This document shows, one piece after another, positions 1 through 4,633 of a stretch of 5,113 nt of DNA. Source of the stretch: an uncultured Acidobacteriota bacterium (lineage in GTDB: Bacteria; Acidobacteriota; Vicinamibacteria; Vicinamibacterales; UBA8438); contig CALBET010001051.1 in assembly GCA_937888665.1 (NCBI GenBank), positions 1 to 5,113 of the forward strand, given 5' to 3'. The translations under genes were made by a program, and so were the position numbers. Under the pieces are notes generated by a model, which was given only the letters and a program-made list of their open reading frames with translations, searched no databases and had not been told where the DNA came from. Each line of letters begins with the position of its first letter. Position 1 is the stretch's first letter.

Positions 1-424
1 CAAGCCCGATACACACCACCCGCCAGACGAGAGACAGACAAGACCCAGCCCCCCACATGAGCAGGACGACACGACGAGGGACGTGGCCGGGCGGCGCGAG
101 AAAGTGCACGACCAGGAACGAGACGCCAAGTATGCCGGCGGCCCGCAGGACCGTGCGCGCTGCCCCCGGCACGGATAGCGGCCGCACCGGGGCCTGTAGG
201 GCGGCCAGTACCAGTGTCCAGAGCGGCACCACGACAAACCACACGCCCCCGGCCCCCGGGACCGCCGACGCGCCAGAGCCTTCGGGCCACGTCGAGAGCC
301 CAACGAACACCGCGACGGTAATCGCCACGGCGTCGCCTGCGGCCACGACGAGGGCGCGAGAGACCGGCCGCCGCGAAACGGATAGCCGCGTCGGCTGTAC
401 CTCACGTAGTTTCGGGACTGCCAT
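1..424 (-). CDS. Partial membrane protein, probable N-terminus of a polyprenyl-phosphate sugar phosphotransferase (or CapD-like sugar enzyme)
   Basis: I translated this frame by hand. It is open from the ATG at 424 to the left edge, giving 141 codons with no stop. An in-frame TGA at 433-431 lies three codons upstream, so this ATG is the first possible start; only a weak GTGAG sits before it. Four hydrophobic segments are visible at about residues 24-44, 60-76, 88-109 and 117-140. The third ends in HFLAPP, followed by a basic PRRVVLLMW stretch and a helix ending in VWR. This order (short basic N-terminus, four helices, PR before the fourth) is typical of the membrane region ahead of the catalytic domain in WbaP/undecaprenyl-phosphate glucose phosphotransferases. 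These enzymes start lipid-linked polysaccharide synthesis at the inner membrane. CapD/FlaA1-type NDP-sugar dehydratases have a similar N-terminus and cannot be excluded, because the catalytic part lies outside the window. The divergent flippase supports a polysaccharide role. Confidence 0.62.
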   Translation of the reverse strand, partial: MAVPKLREVQPTRLSVSRRPVSRALVVAAGDAVAITVAVFVGLSTWPEGSGASAVPGAGGVWFVVVPLWTLVLAALQAPVRPLSVPGAARTVLRAAGILGVSFLVVHFLAPPGHVPRRVVLLMWGAGSCLSLVWRVVCIGL

Positions 425-695
425 ATGCGCTCACGGGATTCTACCAGCGGCCGGATGAACACGCTCGGAGGTCGGCTCGCCGGCCGCCCGGACGGAATCG
501 ACATCGCAGCGATCGGGGACCCACAGACCTACGGCTACAATGTGGTGACTCGGGACGCTTGGCCCCAGGTGTGGTCGCGCTGCCTCCAGCTCGTTTGGGG
601 CTGGAGTGGATCTATCGAGACACGCGACTACGCCAGAGAGTGGGTCGGGCACTGATGGTCGACCGCGGCCATCCCCTCATCTCATTCGACCAGCC
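425..695. other. Divergent intergenic region between the sugar-enzyme gene and the flippase
   Basis: This gap should carry promoters for both divergent genes. A TACAAT hexamer at 536-541 is the best -10 candidate for the plus strand, but no convincing -35 box lies 16-18 bases upstream. A plus-strand reading frame at 425-655 (76 codons) has coding-like wobble positions, with about three quarters G or C. It lacks a ribosome binding site and resembles no family I know. A minus-strand frame at 652-431 also looks non-coding. No RNA gene or strong terminator is visible. Confidence 0.4.
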
Positions 696-2009
696 ATGCG
701 GGTACCTCCGGGCTTTGGCCGAAACGTCGTCAGCAACGCGAGTACAAGCGCGTTGCACTCGGTGACACAGCTCGGCTTGCTGCTGGTGTTGATCCAGATC
801 TTCGACGACGCTAGCTACGCCGCATTTCTGACAGCCACCTTCATGATCGGGCTCCTGGAGATGACGTCGGACTATGGCGTGCGCGTCTGGGCAACACGGG
901 AGTTCGCCATTTCCGAGGTGCCTGCCTCGGTCCTGTCGCGGTCGGTCCGCTGCAAGATCGTGTGCACCGTCCTATCCGGAGCGGTGTTCTGTCTGATTCC
1001 ACTGAAGTCCTTGACCGCGTCCGGGTTACTGCTGAGCGTTCTGGTCGCCGGGACTCAGCCGAGCACCGACCCGCTTCTCTGGTATCTGCGAGGTAGGACA
1101 CGACTGGATGTCGAGGCGGGGGTGGTTCTGGTGTTCAGGGTCATCATCGTGGCCGCGATGCTGCTAGCCGCAAGGCTCGGTCAGGGACTCGACTCGCTGC
1201 TGCTGGTCTGGCTGGCGTTCAACATTCTCCGAATCGTGACCGAGTACCGCCTGGAGGCGATGAAGCCGCTGGTTCTCGACACAGCGAGCGCCGCATCCGG
1301 TCCGCTTCTGTCGGCATCGGCGACGCTGAGACATGCGTTTCCGATTGGCACCGCGTTGGTGCTGGCCAGTGTGTTCCAGCGAGCCAGCGTGCTCTTGCTC
1401 GATGTCTTCTCGACAGCCCAGGACGTCAAGATCTATGGCACGGCGTTCAAGATTGTGACGGCGTCTGGATTTGTTTCGACGGGTGTGTTCGTCTCGTCGT
1501 TCGCGCTGCTGACCAGGGCGGTCGAATCACGCGAGCTGGGGAGCATCCGAAGCGTGGTGCGGCGACAATTTGTACTGGTGACGCTGGTCTTCGTTCCAAT
1601 GTGTGCCATTGGAACGCTCTTCGCGGTGCCAACAGCAAGCTGGTTCTCGTCCGGGGACATGTCAAGAATCGCCAACGTGGTGGTGTGGCTGATGCCAGGG
1701 CTGTATCTGTCCTCCGTCAATATGGGCCTGAAATACATGTTGAATGCCTACCAGTTGAACTGGCAGGACGTCGGCGTCGTGGGACTCGGCCTATGCGTAA
1801 TGGTGTGTGCCACCATGTTTCATGGTGCGCTGACGTGGACAGGTGCGGCTGCGCTTGGATGGGGGCTTGGTGAAGCGACGCTTCTCCTGGCGCGACTGGG
1901 CCTACTCTGGAGTCGTGGTCAACCCAGCGGCGTACCTGTCGCCGTCATTCTCGGGTCCGCGGCGTCCCTGGTGCTGATGCTGATCGTGAGCGACTGGGCG
2001 CAGTGGTAG
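696..2009 (+). CDS. Wzx-like polysaccharide (O-antigen/exopolysaccharide) flippase
   Basis: This is an integral membrane protein of 437 residues with about 12 hydrophobic segments, at roughly 17-35, 41-57, 88-122 (two), 142-160, 166-183, 213-237, 244-272, 291-312, 324-347, 357-400 (two) and 412-431. The early DYGVRVWATRE motif (59-69) and the mid-protein FPIGTALVLASVFQRASVLL stretch followed by IYGTAFKI (246-253) match the RfbX/Wzx branch of the MOP flippase superfamily. Those proteins move undecaprenyl-linked oligosaccharides from the cytoplasmic to the periplasmic side. Length is normal for the family. A GTG at 606 would add 30 residues, but that stretch is hydrophilic, has only 14 of 30 codons ending in G or C, and resembles nothing in the family. 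The ATG at 696 is therefore preferred, although neither start has a good ribosome binding site. GC appears lower than in the TPR gene, as is common for polysaccharide loci. The specific sugar substrate cannot be told. Confidence 0.8.
   Translation: MRVPPGFGRNVVSNASTSALHSVTQLGLLLVLIQIFDDASYAAFLTATFMIGLLEMTSDYGVRVWATREFAISEVPASVLSRSVRCKIVCTVLSGAVFCLIPLKSLTASGLLLSVLVAGTQPSTDPLLWYLRGRTRLDVEAGVVLVFRVIIVAAMLLAARLGQGLDSLLLVWLAFNILRIVTEYRLEAMKPLVLDTASAASGPLLSASATLRHAFPIGTALVLASVFQRASVLLLDVFSTAQDVKIYGTAFKIVTASGFVSTGVFVSSFALLTRAVESRELGSIRSVVRRQFVLVTLVFVPMCAIGTLFAVPTASWFSSGDMSRIANVVVWLMPGLYLSSVNMGLKYMLNAYQLNWQDVGVVGLGLCVMVCATMFHGALTWTGAAALGWGLGEATLLLARLGLLWSRGQPSGVPVAVILGSAASLVLMLIVSDWAQW
1592..1616. 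repeat. Perfect 10-bp inverted repeat inside the flippase gene
   Basis: CGTTCCAATG at 1592-1601 is followed by the loop TGTGC and its exact reverse complement at 1607-1616. It lies within codons for a membrane helix (around residues 299-308 of the flippase), so it would form a hairpin in the mRNA. No T-tract follows it. Confidence 0.8.
1800..1827. repeat. Three-arm alternative hairpin inside the flippase gene
   Basis: ATGGTG at 1800-1805, loop TGTGC, and CACCAT at 1811-1816 form one stem. The middle arm, extended to CACCATG (1811-1817), can instead pair with CATGGTG at 1821-1827 across a TTT loop. The two pairings exclude each other. The first uses the same five-base loop, TGTGC, as the hairpin at 1592-1616. 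Confidence 0.7.
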
Positions 2010-2015
2010 CCACTG
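2001..2015 (+). terminator. Small hairpin with the flippase stop codon in its loop (possible weak terminator)
   Basis: CAGTGG at 2001-2006 and CCACTG at 2010-2015 are perfect 6-bp arms, and the three-base loop is the TAG stop codon of the flippase. No T-run follows, so intrinsic termination is doubtful. The stem could stabilise the mRNA 3' end or be fortuitous. Confidence 0.3.
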
Positions 2016-2249
2016 GGCCGGGAGTGACACGCGAGTGAGGGCGGCAACGGTCAAGACCCGGTTTGGGTACGGGACGGTGGTGGTCACCCTGCGCGAGCTA
2101 TGAGACCGTTCGCGCGGGGGTCCGACGCGACGAGGATTTGGCGCACGGCGGAGGGGGCTGTAGGAATGCGAAAGGCCATTCAAGGGACCATTCAAGGGAC
2201 CATTCAAGGGATTGCGACTCTCACATATGGATCCAGGAGAGGAACGGAA
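2010..2249. other. Gap between converging flippase and regulator genes
   Basis: This 240-bp stretch separates two converging gene ends. It contains the downstream half of the stop-codon hairpin and a short tandem repeat near 2176-2211. Frames crossing it on both strands are antisense to, or run through, the neighbouring genes and give no recognisable protein. I see no tRNA, small RNA signature or classical terminator with a T-tract. Confidence 0.45.
2176..2211. repeat. Three perfect tandem copies of a 12-bp unit
   Basis: CCATTCAAGGGA occurs at 2176-2187, 2188-2199 and 2200-2211 without any mismatch. A 12-bp period keeps any reading frame through it, but no convincing gene covers it. It lies downstream of both flanking genes. 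It could be a binding-site array for a DNA-binding protein or a simple slippage expansion. Confidence 0.9.
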
Positions 2250-2732
2250 TCACCGAGAATTACTTACCGTTTGTTTGACGATGCGGCTCGGCAACGGCGA
2301 GTGGGCGCCCAGCTTCGGTTCGAACCCGAACGATTCGGCGAACCCCAGGAGCGCATCTTCGAGCACCGACATCTTCAGCCGGTTGGTAATCGTGGTTCCG
2401 CGTTTGTCCGCATCCACCAAATCGGCTTCGCGCAACACATTGAAGTGGCCCGACATCGTGGCTTTGGTCAGCGCGAATTCGTCTGCCAGTTCGCCTGCCG
2501 TCATCGGACGCTCGCGAAGGAGCTGCAGAACGCGGCGACGGCAGGTGTCGAGCGCCGCCGAGCTCGCGCCTTGGGATGAGAGGGCAAGTCCCTTATGATC
2601 GGGGATGCCTGTGCCCCGCCTCGGCCCGAGCCGTGTGGCGGCCTGACGACCCTCGCCGAAAGCGACATCGTCGACCGCCAGACACCGCGCTGAACGGGCG
2701 TTGCATACCGCCGACGTGAAGACGGTCAACAC
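2250..2732 (-). CDS. ArsR/SdpR-type winged-helix transcriptional repressor
   Basis: The core starts around residue 59 with ALDTCRRRVLQLLRERP, which corresponds to the ALxDPTRRxILxLL helix of ArsR/SdpR regulators. A helix-turn-helix follows at about 77-106 (MTAGELADEFALTK, then the recognition helix TKATMSGHFNVLREADL), then a wing around KRGTTIT (110-116) and the C-terminal helix SVLEDALLGFAESFGF. These proteins bind operator DNA as dimers in the cytoplasm. The metal-sensing ELCVCDL motif is absent and the only core cysteine is in DTCRRR, so this is not a classical metal sensor. The start is unsure. The GTG at 2732 (or TTG next to it) gives about 50 extra residues ahead of the core and has no ribosome binding site, yet there is no ATG, GTG or TTG in frame nearer the core. 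The gene is head-to-head with the exported TPR gene, which is its most likely target together with itself. Confidence 0.75.
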   Translation of the reverse strand: MLTVFTSAVCNARSARCLAVDDVAFGEGRQAATRLGPRRGTGIPDHKGLALSSQGASSAALDTCRRRVLQLLRERPMTAGELADEFALTKATMSGHFNVLREADLVDADKRGTTITNRLKMSVLEDALLGFAESFGFEPKLGAHSPLPSRIVKQTVSNSR

Positions 2733-2742
2733 CTGGGAGATG

Positions 2743-2748
2743 AGAAGG
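2743..2748 (+). promoter_or_regulatory. Ribosome binding site of the TPR gene
   Basis: AGAAGG ends three bases before the ATG at 2752 and 12 bases before a second ATG at 2761. A GGGAG at 2735-2739 ends 12 bases before 2752. These support a start at 2752 rather than the upstream TTG at 2701, because translation from either ATG begins directly with a signal peptide. Confidence 0.55.
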
Positions 2749-2751
2749 CCA

Positions 2752-4350
2752 ATGACGACAATGACTCGATGGGGGACTCGGCTGGCGGTACTCGCCGCGC
2801 TCGTGACCGCGGCGCCGGTGGCTGCCCAAGACGACCCGGAGCTGCCCGAGCAGTATCGCGACCCGATTCCCTTCCACCCCGAATCGCTCGGCCCCTACAC
2901 GTTCGCCATCTCATCCGAAAACGCAGAGGCGCAGAAGTTCTTCACTCAGGGCATGCAGTTGATGTACTCGTTTGCGAAAGTGGACGCGGTGCGCTCGTTT
3001 CGGGAGGCCTGGAAACAGGACCCGAATTGCGCGATCTGCTACTGGGGTGAGGCCTGGGCCTGGGGCTCGTATCTGAACGGGCCGATGCGCCCCCCGGAAG
3101 CCCCGCACGCGTATGCGGCCGTGCGCAACGCGATGAGGCTGTCCGAGGTGCATGCCAACGCGCGTGAGCGTGCGTATATCGACGCGCTCTCGGTCCGCTA
3201 CGTCGAGCACTTCGAGGTCGACAAGCGCCGTGATCAGGACGAGGCGTACGCGGAGGCCATGCGGCTGCTGGTCGAGGAATTCCCGGACGATCTCGACGCG
3301 GCCACGATGTATGGAGACGCTCTGTTTCTCCTCGAGCCGCGACGTGGCACGCGGGACATCAACGACCCCCGGGTGCAGCGGTTGCACGCCGCGCTCGAGA
3401 GCGTATTGGCGCGAGATATCAAGCACCCTGGTGCCTGCCATCTCTATATTCACGCCACCGAGTCAACGACACGGCCGGACAAGGCCGAGGCGTGCGCGGA
3501 GCATCTGGGTAGCGCGGTGCCCGGGGCCAGCCACATCAACCACATGCCGTCGCATACCTGGAACGAGGTCGGACGGTGGGCCGACGGGGTGAAGTCAAAC
3601 ACCAGGGCCTGGCACTCGGACCAGAGGGCGGCATTCGGGACGGGCTTCGCGATCTACCCGGAGCACAACCTCCACATGTTGCTGTTCGCCGCCTCGATGG
3701 ACGGTCAGGGCGCGGTCGCCATCCAGGCCGGCAAGGACTTCCACAAGCTCACCGGCAACAGCGTCCATCACGCCTTGTCGCTGGTACGGTTCGGTCGCTT
3801 CGATGAAGTGCTGAAGGTGACCGCGCGCCCTGAGGGCGAAGTCGAGGGCGGTCTTTGGGACTTCGCGCAGGGCTACGCGCACCTGCGTGAGGGCGATGCC
3901 GATTTCGCCGAGGTCTATCTGAACCGGGTCAAACACATCGCCGAAACCTCGGAAGCCCAGATGCGGTTCCATTCGGCGGAGGACTTGCTGAGCGTGGTAG
4001 CCGCTATTCTCGAAGGCGAGTTGCATCGTGAACGGGGCGACCTGGACGCGGCGGTCGCGTCATTCGAACAGGCGGTCGAGCGCGAAGACGCCCTCGGTTA
4101 CGACGAACCTGAGCCGCTCCCCTTCGCCGCACGACACTGGCTTGGGGCCGCGCTCCTGGAGCAGAAGCGCGACGCGGAGGCTGAGCAGGTCTATCGGGAA
4201 GAACTCGAGGATCACCCCCACAACGGCTGGTCATTGTTCGGCCTCAAGATGGCGATCGACGCCCAGGGTCGGACCGATGCGGCCGTGGAGGCCGACCTCG
4301 AGGCGAGCTGGGCACGAGCCGACATCTGGCTCAGGGCGTCGCGGTTTTAG
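2752..4350 (+). CDS. Exported TPR-type (tetratricopeptide repeat) protein with CxxC and conserved His motifs
   Basis: The 532-residue product starts with a signal peptide: basic MTTMTRWGTR, a hydrophobic core, and probable cleavage after VAA (residue 25) before QDD. The mature protein is therefore likely periplasmic. A first repeat-like helix pair (about 60-91) leads into CAICYWGEAWAWG (93-105, a CxxC pair). Then come RERAYIDAL, an AMRLLVEEFPDDLDA stretch, HPGACHLYIH (225-234), HINHMPSHTWN (261-271) and YPEHNLHML (302-310). C-terminal TPRs cover roughly 419-522. This order (FxxGxxLxxSF, CYWGEA, RERAYI, HPGxxHxxIH, HMPSH) characterises a family of long TPR-like proteins found in environmental bacteria, whose biochemical role I do not know. 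The clustered His and the Cys pair could bind metal, but that is inference; there is no CxxCH haem site. The TAG stop follows a normal family ending (LRASRF). Its 3' end overlaps the converging VOC frame by 20 bases. It is probably controlled by the divergent repressor. Confidence 0.85.
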   Translation: MTTMTRWGTRLAVLAALVTAAPVAAQDDPELPEQYRDPIPFHPESLGPYTFAISSENAEAQKFFTQGMQLMYSFAKVDAVRSFREAWKQDPNCAICYWGEAWAWGSYLNGPMRPPEAPHAYAAVRNAMRLSEVHANARERAYIDALSVRYVEHFEVDKRRDQDEAYAEAMRLLVEEFPDDLDAATMYGDALFLLEPRRGTRDINDPRVQRLHAALESVLARDIKHPGACHLYIHATESTTRPDKAEACAEHLGSAVPGASHINHMPSHTWNEVGRWADGVKSNTRAWHSDQRAAFGTGFAIYPEHNLHMLLFAASMDGQGAVAIQAGKDFHKLTGNSVHHALSLVRFGRFDEVLKVTARPEGEVEGGLWDFAQGYAHLREGDADFAEVYLNRVKHIAETSEAQMRFHSAEDLLSVVAAILEGELHRERGDLDAAVASFEQAVEREDALGYDEPEPLPFAARHWLGAALLEQKRDAEAEQVYREELEDHPHNGWSLFGLKMAIDAQGRTDAAVEADLEASWARADIWLRASRF

Positions 4351-4633
4351 TGTCCTCACTTGGACGACACTTAGACGGGGCTACGCCCAGACCCCCCGCG
4401 GCTGCTGCGTGGAGGCCCCGAATGCCCCACTGCGCAGCCGCGGGGCGCGCATTGTCGCGCGCCCGATCCTGTGCGACATCCAGCGCGGCCATCCCGTCGT
4501 TCGGCTGCATGGCGACCGTAAAACCGAACAGCGCCGTGTAGAACCGGAGCGACTGGTCGAGATCGTCCACGTACAGCGCGGTCTCGATGACACCCACAAC
4601 CGGAGGCGGCACGGCGGATTCATTGGGCATCAT
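4331..4633 (-). CDS. C-terminally truncated VOC/glyoxalase-fold protein (possible pseudogene)
   Basis: Residues 11-55 of this 100-residue frame carry a clear vicinal-oxygen-chelate N-terminal module: VVGVIETALYVDDLDQSLRF, then YTALFGF and a strand ending near DGMAALDVA. VOC domains normally continue with another strand (often like RQVLLLF), a proline/glycine loop and a second beta-alpha-beta-beta-beta unit, for a total of about 120-130 residues. Here the sequence becomes Ala/Arg/Gly-rich after residue 55 and ends at 4331. Reading the other two minus-strand frames does not recover the missing half, so this is not a single frameshift. The ATG at 4633 has a perfect GGAGG nine bases upstream and overlaps the K+ channel stop by 14 bases, so translation is probably coupled. 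The lost C-terminal half should remove part of the active site. The protein is likely inactive, or the gene is a remnant. Confidence 0.6.
   Translation of the reverse strand: MMPNESAVPPPVVGVIETALYVDDLDQSLRFYTALFGFTVAMQPNDGMAALDVAQDRARDNARPAAAQWGIRGLHAAAAGGLGVAPSKCRPSEDTKTATP
4349..4371. other. Imperfect hairpin at the TPR stop codon
   Basis: AGTGTC at 4349-4354 pairs perfectly with GACACT at 4366-4371. Alternatively AGTGTCC pairs with GGAC-ACT if three bases bulge out. It overlaps the last bases of the TPR stop codon and has no T-tract afterwards. Weak on its own, it is the first of several stem-loops that run to 4464. A short GGGC-TAC-GCCC stem at 4378-4388 follows it. Confidence 0.4.
4394..4445. 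repeat. Large two-tier hairpin with perfect 12-bp arms
   Basis: CCCCGCGGCTGC at 4394-4405 is the exact reverse complement of GCAGCCGCGGGG at 4434-4445. Inside lies a symmetric TGC/TGC internal loop, then a second stem (GTGGaGGC at 4409-4416 with GCCCCAC at 4424-4430, one bulged A) and a seven-base apical loop. Nineteen base pairs in total make it the strongest structure I found in the window. It lies between converging genes, so a role as a two-way transcription block is possible. It also lies in the part of the VOC frame that lacks family similarity. Confidence 0.85.
4443..4464. repeat. Perfect 8-bp hairpin overlapping the large hairpin
   Basis: GGGCGCGC at 4443-4450 and GCGCGCCC at 4457-4464 flank the loop ATTGTC. 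Its first three bases also belong to the right arm of the hairpin at 4394-4445, so the ends of the two stems compete. No T-run follows on either strand. Confidence 0.75.

Noticed and set aside
57..458. Plus-strand frame of 133 codons at the left end
   Set aside because: The product is rich in Arg, Thr, Ala and Pro with no domain, while the opposite strand gives a well-formed four-helix membrane protein. It is the shadow of that gene.
425..655. Plus-strand frame of 76 codons with coding-like wobble bases
   Set aside because: It has no ribosome binding site and no recognisable family. It starts directly against the divergent gene and runs past the alternative flippase start. It could be a small gene, but the support is too thin to list.
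606..695. GTG start adding 30 residues to the flippase
   Set aside because: The extension is hydrophilic, has fewer than half of its codons ending in G or C, and precedes the family-like N-terminus, so the ATG at 696 was preferred.
2224..2234. Overlapping NdeI and BamHI sites (CATATGGATCC) suggesting cloning vector sequence
   Set aside because: Two overlapping hexamers can arise by chance, and the surrounding sequence shows no vector features.
2100..2598. Two plus-strand frames (128 and 159 codons) opposite the regulator
   Set aside because: Both lie antisense to the clear winged-helix gene and encode Arg/Ala/Ser-rich sequence without domains.
2911..3453. Minus-strand frame of 180 codons inside the TPR gene
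   Set aside because: It is antisense to a strongly supported protein. Long antisense frames are common in high-GC coding sequence.
4349..4371. Hairpin at the TPR stop read as an intrinsic terminator
   Set aside because: The stem is short or bulged and no T-tract follows on either strand, so it is listed only as a hairpin.
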